DNA of 9,104 bases from Candidatus Woesearchaeota archaeon (GCA_030591125.1 JAUVBP010000038.1:1-9104), one strand, 5' to 3'; shown: positions 1 to 5,156, counted from the stretch's first letter. Numbers and translations: made by a program. Notes: a model not told the origin generated them from the letters alone.

Positions 1-9
1 ATCATAAGG

Positions 10-23
10 GCCCCTTGCGGGGC
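10..23. repeat. GC-rich hairpin GCCCC-TTGC-GGGGC
   Basis: A perfect 5-bp GC stem closes a four-base loop. It lies downstream of the small minus-strand operon, and unknown sequence lies to its left. It could be part of a structured RNA or the tail of an element cut by the window edge. Archaeal terminators do not need hairpins, so I do not call it a terminator. Confidence 0.35.
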
Positions 24-52
24 AGAACGAGGTCAGACAGTAGTGGCTTCGG

Positions 53-68
53 AAAAGTAAAAGAAAAT
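53..68 (-). terminator. T-rich terminator after the 61-aa gene
   Basis: Read on the minus strand, the bases just after the TAA stop contain three T4 runs (ATTTTCTTTTACTTTT). Archaeal RNA polymerase terminates at such T-rich tracts without needing a hairpin. Confidence 0.5.
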
Positions 69-73
69 GAGTT

Positions 74-259
74 TTAGGCCTCCATGTAGCCTGAGATAAA
101 GCCTTCTTCAATATCAGATATCTCATCTGCTTCCCGGGCACGCTCAAGGCCAGTAAGTGTGAAGATGTCACCTTCCTCTTCCTCTATCACCTCTTTCTCC
201 AGCTCACGCATGAAACGCGCAGCCTCAAAGTTCATTGTCTTCTTGAATCGCTTAGTCAT
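74..259 (-). CDS. Small acidic protein, 61 aa, unknown function
   Basis: I do not recognise a named family. The ATG at 259 is chosen because an almost complete Shine-Dalgarno site (AGGAGGTGAT, 263-272) sits 3 nt upstream; the reading frame stays open further upstream but no other start has such support. The N-terminus is basic (MTKRFKKT). A helical, very acidic middle follows (ELEKEVIEEEEGD, about residues 19-31), and the protein ends in an acidic segment finishing GFISGYMEA. There is no signal peptide or membrane segment, so it should be cytosolic. It is the second gene of a two-gene operon, starting 36 nt after the stop of the 52-aa gene, and is followed by a T-rich terminator. The strong binding site suggests efficient translation; this is inference. 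Confidence 0.72.
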   Translation of the reverse strand: MTKRFKKTMNFEAARFMRELEKEVIEEEEGDIFTLTGLERAREADEISDIEEGFISGYMEA

Positions 260-262
260 CCA

Positions 263-272
263 ATCACCTCCT
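263..272 (-). promoter_or_regulatory. Near-complete Shine-Dalgarno site of the 61-aa gene
   Basis: The minus strand reads AGGAGGTGATTGG then ATG. Ten bases match the complement of the archaeal 16S 3' tail (GAUCACCUCC), far longer than the usual 4-6. It fixes the start at 259. Confidence 0.8.
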
Positions 273-295
273 GAGTAAGTTGAATAGTATTGCAA

Positions 296-454
296 TCAGA
301 ACCATGCGTCACTGAACTGCATATCGAACGTACGCATCTTATCATCTGTTGAGCAGGTCCTTGATGTCATGCATCTGATCTGCCTGTAGAACAGGTCCTG
401 GATTGTGCTGTTCGAAAGGTCTGAAGGGTCCGGGTTGAATTCGTCTGTTATCAT
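296..454 (-). CDS. Very small protein, 52 aa, unknown function
   Basis: This short ORF runs from ATG at 454 to TGA at 296-298. It starts MITDEFNPDPSDL and ends in QFSDAWF. I do not recognise it. The case that it is real rests on context: a TATA box (497-506) about 47 bp upstream, a long Shine-Dalgarno match (GAGGTGATT, 459-467) 4 nt before the ATG, and placement just upstream of another small gene with the same kind of site. Two cysteines (C28, C34) lie in the middle of a region rich in Ser, Thr and Arg; there is no membrane segment. A regulatory leader ORF for the downstream gene is an alternative. Confidence 0.6.
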   Translation of the reverse strand: MITDEFNPDPSDLSNSTIQDLFYRQIRCMTSRTCSTDDKMRTFDMQFSDAWF

Positions 455-458
455 CAGC

Positions 459-467
459 AATCACCTC
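459..467 (-). promoter_or_regulatory. Shine-Dalgarno site of the 52-aa gene
   Basis: The minus strand reads GAGGTGATT, then GCTG, then ATG at 454. Eight of these bases (GAGGTGAT) pair with the archaeal anti-Shine-Dalgarno sequence. Confidence 0.7.
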
Positions 468-496
468 ATTTTTGATATGGTAAGTAAGGTAGAACC

Positions 497-506
497 GTTT
501 AAATAG
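497..506 (-). promoter_or_regulatory. TATA box of the small-protein operon
   Basis: The minus strand reads CTATTTAAAC. A transcript starting about 26 bp downstream would begin near 475 and leave a leader of about 20 nt containing the Shine-Dalgarno site at 459-467. Confidence 0.55.
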
Positions 507-513
507 CTCATCC

Positions 514-525
514 GGACAGGTGTCC
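514..525. promoter_or_regulatory. Palindrome GGACA-GG-TGTCC upstream of the TATA box
   Basis: A perfect 5-2-5 inverted repeat begins about 8 bp upstream of the minus-strand TATA box at 497-506, where archaeal activators or BRE-blocking repressors often bind. Operator function is inference from position only. Confidence 0.35.
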
Positions 526-564
526 AGTGGGTAGTGAGCAGGGATTATCCAGAATGTGATAGTG

Positions 565-587
565 TAGGGGGTTAGAATAGGGGTTAG
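565..587 (+). repeat. Direct repeat TAGGGGGTTAG / TAGGGGTTAG
   Basis: Two near-identical units (565-575 and 578-587) are separated by AA and differ by one G. The surrounding region is rich in G runs. The loops between runs are too uneven for a standard G-quadruplex. Confidence 0.5.
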
Positions 588-644
588 CAGAGGACTATTG
601 GAAGGTTTGCGGGGAGAGAATGATTAAAACATCTAGTCACCAGA

Positions 645-659
645 AATCAGATACTGATT
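645..659. repeat. Inverted repeat AATCAG-ATA-CTGATT
   Basis: Six-base arms with a 3-base centre. It lies roughly 75-90 bp upstream of the TATA box of the secreted-protein gene. AATCAG occurs again at 711-716. The role is unknown. Confidence 0.35.
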
Positions 660-734
660 CAGGTAGTATTGCCACAACTGCGAGTAAATCCTGCGGGTAC
701 GTAAAACTTCAATCAGAATCAAAGTCATAAACAT

Positions 735-742
735 ATTTAAAT
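735..742 (+). promoter_or_regulatory. TATA box of the secreted-protein gene
   Basis: The sequence is ATTTAAAT. Its centre is 30 bp before the ATG at 769, so the transcript would start about 4 nt before the ATG and be essentially leaderless. Confidence 0.6.
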
Positions 743-768
743 AGAAATTTGACTTGGCAATTTACAAT

Positions 769-1137
769 ATGAAAAAAATACTGATTACGACAATCATGTT
801 TGTATTATTGACCTCTTATGTATCTGCAGCTATGCCTTCAGGGCCTGCATACTGTGAGCATCAAGGTTATGTTTATGAACCTAATGAAATTGGCATTGGT
901 TATTGTGTTTTTGATGAAGCTACTAGCTGTGATGCAGGGGAGTTTCTTGATGGAACCTGCGGTGTTAAATATGTTAAGGATATCCCCTGTAGAACAGACG
1001 GCGAACCGGTTTTTTCTCAATTTGAAGACTGCTGTGAAGGATTTGAACCCCAAAGAAATGTTCTGGGACAACCTCTTTGTATAGAGAAATCAAATTTCTT
1101 TCAGAGGATCTGGCAGTGGCTATCAAATTTGTTCTAG
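769..1137 (+). CDS. Secreted cysteine-rich protein with DUF333-like domain
   Basis: The 122-aa product starts with a clear signal peptide: MKK, a hydrophobic stretch (about residues 4-17), then a likely cleavage after SYVSA (residue 20). The mature part carries eight cysteines (29, 46, 54, 64, 74, 88, 89, 104), enough for four disulfides. Residues 26-64, with PAYCEHQGY, GYCVFDEATSC and FLDGTC, resemble the small DUF333 domain (CxxQGG ... C..PDG..C ... G.C) of bacterial and archaeal secreted proteins; this is from memory of the pattern. The function of that domain is not known to me. The C-terminus is an aromatic amphipathic helix, FFQRIWQWLSNLF (110-122), that could lie on a membrane. The start is set by the TATA box at 735-742; an upstream TTG at 754 is in frame but would lie before the expected transcript start. 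Confidence 0.75.
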   Translation: MKKILITTIMFVLLTSYVSAAMPSGPAYCEHQGYVYEPNEIGIGYCVFDEATSCDAGEFLDGTCGVKYVKDIPCRTDGEPVFSQFEDCCEGFEPQRNVLGQPLCIEKSNFFQRIWQWLSNLF

Positions 1138-1203
1138 AACCCTCCGGGCCTGTCCAACAATCAGTAATATTTCTCGGTTTATTCATCATTTGATATGTCC
1201 GTA

Positions 1204-1220
1204 TGAAATATGATATTTCA
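1204..1220. repeat. Palindrome TGAAATA-TGA-TATTTCA
   Basis: Perfect 7-bp arms with a 3-base centre, in the gap between the convergent secreted-protein and cdc6 genes. It could be a hairpin in either 3' UTR or a protein-binding site. Confidence 0.45.
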
Positions 1221-1251
1221 GGGGAGTCATTTATTCACGTGCCACAGGTGC

Positions 1252-1260
1252 AATAAAAAC
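1252..1260 (-). terminator. T-tract after cdc6
   Basis: The minus strand reads GTTTTTATT directly after the TAA stop of cdc6, a typical short archaeal terminator tract. Confidence 0.4.
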
Positions 1261-2331
1261 TTAGAAATCAGTAAGCTTCTTTGTAGTATGATATTTTATT
1301 ATTGAAGTCGTGCCTTCAGCCCCGCCTTTTATCGTATTTATCGTGAGGAACTTGCCGTCGGAGAGCTTGCGTATCTTACGCTGAAATGTCTTGTAGACAG
1401 CTACGCCGCCCTGCTGCTGATAGAGCTTGAACAGGTCACCTATCTTGCTTCCAGAATTATCCTTCACAAGCTGAAGGACTGTCTGAGTATCATCATCAAG
1501 AGCGGCCTTCGGCTTTATGGTGAATTCCTCAAGCTTTGAGAACGCTTCCTTCACATGATCTATCATTATCTTCTTCGACGATTTCGACTCTGCCGCCATG
1601 CCGGACTCGCGCATCAGGTGCATCCCCGGACGGACATCCTCAAGCTCAAAAGCACGGACAGAGACGACATCAAAAGCATTGTCATCCCAGCAACCAGGGA
1701 TGAATGCGTGATCCCCCCGATCCTTCAGTATGCTCTTCGTCTCAGCAAGATTATACTTACGGAACTCGAGCATGTCAGGCATGAGCCTTGACTTTATCCT
1801 CTGGTCAAGCTCAGTGATCCAATCCTTATGATTCGTTATCATGAATATAGACTTCTTGAATATCTCCTCAGTAAGCGAGTACAGGAAACCGTAATCCTCC
1901 ACCTTATCTATCTCGTCGAAAGCAAAGACTGCAGACTTCTTGTTCACGATCTGCTTGACCACTTCGAACAGCTCTTCAGTACGCTTGTTATGCGTAAGTT
2001 TGTAACCAAGCTGGTCGCATATCTCAAGAAGTATCTTGAACGTAGTGTTCTTCTGCCAACAGTTGACATAGATAGGGATGACATCATCAGTCTCTTCCTC
2101 AAGGTCACGGAAGACATACTTCATAGCAGCAGTCTTGCCGATACCAGAAGCGCCATAGATGAAAAGGTTGCGTCCGTTCCTGCCCTGCAGCAAAGGCTCT
2201 ATGCAAGTAGCAAGATGACGCTGCTCAGTCTCCCTGTAGGGAAGAAGCTTAGGAAGGAACTCGAAGTCCAATGCCATCTCGTTCCTGAATAAGGACTCAT
2301 CCCCCTTTAACATGTCCTTGAAAAGGCTCAT
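1261..2331 (-). CDS. cdc6: Orc1/Cdc6-family replication initiator
   Basis: This 356-aa protein is an archaeal Orc1/Cdc6-type AAA+ ATPase, which binds replication origins and loads the MCM helicase. Visible motifs are Walker A GASGIGKT (60-67), Walker B FAFDEID (136-142), sensor 1 ITN (165-167), an arginine-finger region DQRIKSRL (176-183) and a sensor-2 segment EDVRPGMHLMRESG (231-244) in place of the usual GDxRxALDLL. A winged-helix DNA-binding domain follows (about 280-350). The length is somewhat short but normal for the family in small-genome archaea. There is no Shine-Dalgarno site; a TATA-like box at 2354-2364 places the transcript start at or next to the ATG, so the mRNA is probably leaderless. 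The radical-SAM-like gene lies 53 nt upstream on the same strand. Whether an origin is adjacent cannot be decided here. The family call is firm. Confidence 0.93.
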   Translation of the reverse strand: MSLFKDMLKGDESLFRNEMALDFEFLPKLLPYRETEQRHLATCIEPLLQGRNGRNLFIYGASGIGKTAAMKYVFRDLEEETDDVIPIYVNCWQKNTTFKILLEICDQLGYKLTHNKRTEELFEVVKQIVNKKSAVFAFDEIDKVEDYGFLYSLTEEIFKKSIFMITNHKDWITELDQRIKSRLMPDMLEFRKYNLAETKSILKDRGDHAFIPGCWDDNAFDVVSVRAFELEDVRPGMHLMRESGMAAESKSSKKIMIDHVKEAFSKLEEFTIKPKAALDDDTQTVLQLVKDNSGSKIGDLFKLYQQQGGVAVYKTFQRKIRKLSDGKFLTINTIKGGAEGTTSIIKYHTTKKLTDF

Positions 2332-2353
2332 AGGGCAGGGAAAACCCGAGCGA

Positions 2354-2364
2354 GATTAAAAATC
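2354..2364 (-). promoter_or_regulatory. TATA-like box of cdc6
   Basis: The minus strand reads GATTTTTAATC, centred about 28 bp from the cdc6 ATG. A second candidate, GTTTTTAAACC (2375-2385), lies further upstream over the stop codon of the preceding gene. Confidence 0.5.
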
Positions 2365-2384
2365 TTTGGGAAGGGGTTTAAAAA

Positions 2385-3398
2385 CTACTTCTTGGTCTTC
2401 CGTATGACACACACATACTTCCTGTCTTCCATGTACTGTTTCAGGACTTTGCTCACTCCCTGACTGTCTAGTTGCACGAAATTTCCATCTCCTCCTGAGT
2501 CCATGTATGGACAACGATAAAGAGTACCATCATAATCAACAGTTGCTGACGAACCTGCACCCATCTGACACTGCCCACCTACAGACGTGCTATGGCTAAG
2601 ATTGAAATCACTATATTCTCTTACGATCTCCTGCAGCTTATGCTGAACTTCTTTATCAGGATGAGGTTCAAATTCAGCATTACACACGAAAAAGACACGA
2701 TTCTCATTTGCTGCACCTTTCAGTGTGGAAACTTTCTTGCACCCATCCTCGATATCACTCGTTGTGACAACATAGTTCATACCTATCCGGGTAGTGCCTT
2801 CCATCGCTTGTGACTCTGAATCAGAGTATGCACCCATAAGTCTGCGAAGATTCTCTGCTATGACTGCTTCGTTCTGCAATCTCCCTTCAGATCCTGAATA
2901 AGTCTTTCCGCGGAAAAAATCTGCGTCAATGAACCTATTCCCTAACAGGCTTATCATGATATTCACACCCTGGTCTGCTAATGCCCTACAAGTATGATCA
3001 TCAAGATTATTACCTGCAGTGAATACATATGATTGCATCCCTTTCGAGTCGGCGTGAGCTATCTTCTCAAGAGTCTCACTCTTCAATATAGGATGAAAGG
3101 GGTCTCCTCTCCCATTGATAGTTAGGAACTGTGTGTTGTGATTTTCAGAAAAGTAATCTATAATATTGAAGATATGTTCAATAGGCATTCTCTTTCCAGC
3201 CTTGATGTCCTGGGCAACACAACCCAAGCAGGATTGCTGAAGAGTCCCGTCCGGAAGCAGCACCTGCTCTGCACGTTTCTCGCAATAGTTTGCGGCAGGT
3301 AAATTTAGGATGGCTATGCTACTGGCCAGTTCATTTCCAAGGTCTTCAAGCTTCTTTGTAATCTCAAGTTTCCATTCCATCTTATCCCCGACACCCAT
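2385..3398 (-). CDS. Radical-SAM-like protein with unusual cysteine spacing
   Basis: The 337-aa protein has the outline of a radical SAM enzyme, which would use a [4Fe-4S] cluster to cleave S-adenosylmethionine. Cysteines 39, 57 and 60 (YCEKR ... SCLGC) occupy the place of the cluster-binding loop, but the spacing is CX17CX2C instead of CX3CX2C. After it, FLTINGRGDPFHP (91-103) matches the glycine-rich GGEP-type SAM-binding strand. YVFTAGNNL (124-132) and VNIMISLLG (145-153) fit later barrel strands. The C-terminal part (GGQCQMG, VDYDGTLYRCPY, YVCVIR; Cys 277, 296, 330, plus C239) resembles a reduced SPASM/Twitch auxiliary-cluster domain. The substrate is unknown. ATG 3398 is taken because a TATA box (3431-3440) would give it a short leader; an in-frame ATG at 3380 is possible. 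It diverges from the Lrp-type regulator. Confidence 0.72.
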   Translation of the reverse strand: MGVGDKMEWKLEITKKLEDLGNELASSIAILNLPAANYCEKRAEQVLLPDGTLQQSCLGCVAQDIKAGKRMPIEHIFNIIDYFSENHNTQFLTINGRGDPFHPILKSETLEKIAHADSKGMQSYVFTAGNNLDDHTCRALADQGVNIMISLLGNRFIDADFFRGKTYSGSEGRLQNEAVIAENLRRLMGAYSDSESQAMEGTTRIGMNYVVTTSDIEDGCKKVSTLKGAANENRVFFVCNAEFEPHPDKEVQHKLQEIVREYSDFNLSHSTSVGGQCQMGAGSSATVDYDGTLYRCPYMDSGGDGNFVQLDSQGVSKVLKQYMEDRKYVCVIRKTKK

Positions 3399-3430
3399 CT
3401 GTTACCACTCTACGATAACTACCTTTTGCC

Positions 3431-3440
3431 GATATATAAG
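3431..3440 (-). promoter_or_regulatory. TATA box of the radical-SAM-like gene
   Basis: The minus strand reads CTTATATATC. Expected transcript start is near 3410, about 12 nt before ATG 3398. Confidence 0.6.
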
Positions 3441-3474
3441 ACTTTTTGGCTTATTTTTTTACTTATCCGCTTAA

Positions 3475-3484
3475 TTTATATATA
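3475..3484 (+). promoter_or_regulatory. TATA box of the first tandem Lrp gene
   Basis: TTTATATATA centred about 26 bp before the ATG at 3505, which makes the transcript leaderless. The box lies within TAATT-(7)-AATTA (3472-3488), 5-bp inverted arms that a dimeric regulator could also use. Confidence 0.65.
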
Positions 3485-3504
3485 ATTACCAATTTAGTAC
3501 AAAT

Positions 3505-4497
3505 ATGACTATAAAGTTGGATGTGAAGGATAAGAAGATAATCCGCCTTCTGGACATAAACTCAAGATTGCCAAACTCAGAGATAGCCAAGAAGACAGGA
3601 CTCTCGAAGCAAGTCATAGGGTTCAGGATAAAGCGCCTGATAAAGAACAAACTGATCACATCATTCTACACAGTCATAGACATATCAAAATTAGGGTTCA
3701 CGATCCACAAGAATTTCCTGCGGCTGCAGAACCTTGATCGTAATAAAGAAGCAGAACTCATAGAGTACCTCAAGACAAATCCAAATGTGGTGTGGCTCGC
3801 AAGTTGCGATGGAAAATATGACCTTGCTTTCGGAACCTGGGCCAAAGACATGGCGTACCTTGACAAGACACTCAACGATCTTAACCAGAAGTTTGGAGAG
3901 TACATATCGGAAAGAGAGATTGCTACAATCATAAAAGGAGAATACTTCATACGGGACTATCTCACAGATAATAAAGAACCCAGTGCGCTACGAGAGTCAT
4001 TCTTTGGAGCAGTACCCTCACCCGTAAAAATAGATGATACTGACTGGAAAATACTTCTGGAGCTAGGCAGCAACTCCAGGAAGACTTCTGTAGACATGTC
4101 TGAATCAGTCGGTGTAAGCGCAGATGCTGTAAGCGACAGGTTAAAGAAACTCGAAAAGTCAGGCATCATAAGACATTACAACATAGTACCAAACGAATCA
4201 CAATACCCTTATGCACATTATAAAGTCATAATGGGCCTGAAGAACCTCACTGAAGAGAAAGAACTGGCCCTGATCGAGTACTGCAGGCTGGATCCCAACA
4301 TAGTATACATCGTGAAGTCTCTCGGTCCCTGGGAATTCGAGATAGACCTTGAAGTAGAGAGTGCAAGTCAGTTCAGAGACGTGATGATGCGACTCAAGAC
4401 TGAGTTCAGCAGCATAATAAGAGACTACTCTGCACTAAATATATACCAAGTCCACAAGTACAACTTCTGCCCGAGCATACAAAGTCACAATGCATAA
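3505..4497 (+). CDS. Tandem Lrp/AsnC-type transcription regulator (330 aa)
   Basis: The protein contains two complete Lrp/AsnC modules in a row; ordinary members have one and about 150 aa. Module 1 has a DNA-binding helix-turn-helix (about 5-50: LDVKDKKIIRLLD, SEIAKKTGLSKQVIGFRIKRL) followed by a ligand-sensing/oligomerising RAM-type domain (about 66-150) with the signature DGKYDLAF. Module 2 repeats this (helix-turn-helix about 174-225: DDTDWKILLELG, SADAVSDRLKKLEKSGII; second RAM about 237-320) with the divergent signature LGPWEFEIDLEV. Such proteins repress or activate genes in response to amino acids or related small molecules; the ligand and targets are unknown. The start has no Shine-Dalgarno site and sits 26 bp from a TATA box. 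The stop overlaps the convergent gene by 13 bp. It is a paralogue of the gene at 7332-8297. Confidence 0.88.
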   Translation: MTIKLDVKDKKIIRLLDINSRLPNSEIAKKTGLSKQVIGFRIKRLIKNKLITSFYTVIDISKLGFTIHKNFLRLQNLDRNKEAELIEYLKTNPNVVWLASCDGKYDLAFGTWAKDMAYLDKTLNDLNQKFGEYISEREIATIIKGEYFIRDYLTDNKEPSALRESFFGAVPSPVKIDDTDWKILLELGSNSRKTSVDMSESVGVSADAVSDRLKKLEKSGIIRHYNIVPNESQYPYAHYKVIMGLKNLTEEKELALIEYCRLDPNIVYIVKSLGPWEFEIDLEVESASQFRDVMMRLKTEFSSIIRDYSALNIYQVHKYNFCPSIQSHNA

Positions 4498-5051
4498 TCG
4501 CTGGTCAGAGCCAAACAATCATCCAGGTCAGCACCACCGATATACTGATCTTTCCTTGCAGTATAGAAAGCGAATGCTTCAGATATCAACGGCAGCTGAT
4601 ACGCATCGAACAATGCACTCTGGCCCTCACGTTCTATCCCTAACCTGAAGCGTTCGATGATGAACTCCAGGCCACCTCTCTTCATCCGCTCTTCCAGCTT
4701 CCCAACACCCAGATGATCCTTGCTCTCATCTTTCTTGATATACGTACCTTCCTCGCTATGCGGAGGGTAGTATGTAGTACCGAGATAGCCGCACCAGGAA
4801 TGTCCATGAGATCGCTGTCCCCACAGATCATCTTTTTCCTGCTGCCAATGCTTGATCACTGCATCCACAACATCAAAGTCTTCAGGTTTCAGTAGTATAT
4901 GCGCCTTTATATCCCTAGAACTGCCAAGATAATGCTTATTCCTCAGACACACAAAATCCTTTGACAGCAATGCAACGAAAAAATCACGGCCGAACGCTTC
5001 TGCGACGAGCTCTCCTGCATCGTAAATAGACTTGACACTAACAAGCGACAT
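4485..5051 (-). CDS. Unrecognised 188-aa protein
   Basis: I cannot assign a family. ATG 5051 is chosen because a strong Shine-Dalgarno site (GGAGGTG, 5058-5064) lies 6 nt upstream; an in-frame GTG at 5060 falls inside that site. The protein is soluble, with no signal peptide or membrane segment. The N-terminal half alternates hydrophobic and charged segments (DFFVALLSKDFVCLRNKHY, ILLKPEDFDVVDAVIKHW). The centre is rich in His, Cys, Trp and Tyr (SHGHSWCGYLGTTYYPPHSE), a possible metal- or ligand-binding loop. A helical part follows (KLEERMKRGGLEFIIERF) and the C-terminus is acidic (GGADLDDCLAL). Its 3' end overlaps the tandem Lrp gene on the other strand, and its leader contains an inverted repeat (5076-5103). 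Good start signals and a full-length frame argue that it is real. Confidence 0.72.
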   Translation of the reverse strand: MSLVSVKSIYDAGELVAEAFGRDFFVALLSKDFVCLRNKHYLGSSRDIKAHILLKPEDFDVVDAVIKHWQQEKDDLWGQRSHGHSWCGYLGTTYYPPHSEEGTYIKKDESKDHLGVGKLEERMKRGGLEFIIERFRLGIEREGQSALFDAYQLPLISEAFAFYTARKDQYIGGADLDDCLALTSDYAL

Positions 5052-5057
5052 GAAAAA

Positions 5058-5064
5058 CACCTCC
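5058..5064 (-). promoter_or_regulatory. Shine-Dalgarno site GGAGGTG of the 188-aa gene
   Basis: Seven bases match the archaeal anti-Shine-Dalgarno, with a 6-nt spacer (TTTTTC) to the ATG at 5051. It decides this start against the in-frame GTG that forms part of the site. Confidence 0.8.
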
Positions 5065-5075
5065 AGCGAAATTTG

Positions 5076-5103
5076 GTATGCTGTATCTGTAAATACCGCA
5101 TAC
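5076..5103. promoter_or_regulatory. Inverted repeat GTATGC ... GCATAC in the leader of the 188-aa gene
   Basis: Perfect 6-bp arms (5076-5081, 5098-5103) separated by 16 bp, just upstream of the Shine-Dalgarno site and around the predicted transcript start. It may be an operator or an RNA hairpin. Confidence 0.4.
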
Positions 5104-5104
5104 G

Positions 5105-5116
5105 TATTAAAATACT
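5105..5116 (-). promoter_or_regulatory. TATA-like box of the 188-aa gene
   Basis: The minus strand reads AGTATTTTAATA within the dyad GTATT-TT-AATAC. Expected transcript start is near 5084, leaving a leader of about 30 nt with the Shine-Dalgarno site. Confidence 0.45.
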
Positions 5117-5131
5117 CTTGACAGAAATATG

Positions 5132-5155
5132 CTGATAAGAATAAGTAAAAATAAG
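5132..5155 (-). terminator. T-rich terminator after the His-rich zinc-ribbon gene
   Basis: The minus strand downstream of the TGA stop reads ACTTATTTTTACTTATTCTTA, a strongly T-rich tract suited to archaeal termination. Confidence 0.55.
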
Positions 5156-5156
5156 T

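Larger units (their letters stand above)
455..768. other. Non-coding stretch of 314 bp with repeats and two promoters
   Basis: This gap separates the minus-strand small operon from the plus-strand secreted-protein gene. It holds a TATA box at each end (497-506 minus, 735-742 plus), the palindrome at 514-525, the octamer TCCAGTGG (523-530), G-rich direct repeats (565-575 and 578-587) and a 6-3-6 inverted repeat (645-659). I found no convincing gene inside; a 31-codon minus-strand ORF (633-728) is discussed among the rejected items. G runs of three or more recur between 529 and 614, giving this part a composition unlike the AT-rich gaps elsewhere. Confidence 0.5.

Noticed and set aside
1..77. 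Plus-strand open frames entering from the left edge (stops at 58-60 and 75-77)
   Set aside because: Under 25 codons, two competing frames, no recognisable residues; they cannot be told from chance.
529..614. Possible G-quadruplex in the G-rich gap
   Set aside because: There are G runs of 3-5, but the loops are about 8 to 27 nt, too long and uneven for a standard quadruplex.
633..728. Minus-strand ORF of 31 codons, rich in Tyr, Leu and Gln, ending LNQYLISGD
   Set aside because: It looks protein-like but is very short and has no ribosome binding site. The only nearby TATA (735-742) is too close, so a transcript from it would start inside the ORF. It may be a gene remnant.
1828..2292. 154-codon plus-strand ORF opposite cdc6
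   Set aside because: It lies fully inside the clear Orc1/Cdc6 gene on the other strand and has no start signals; an antisense shadow.
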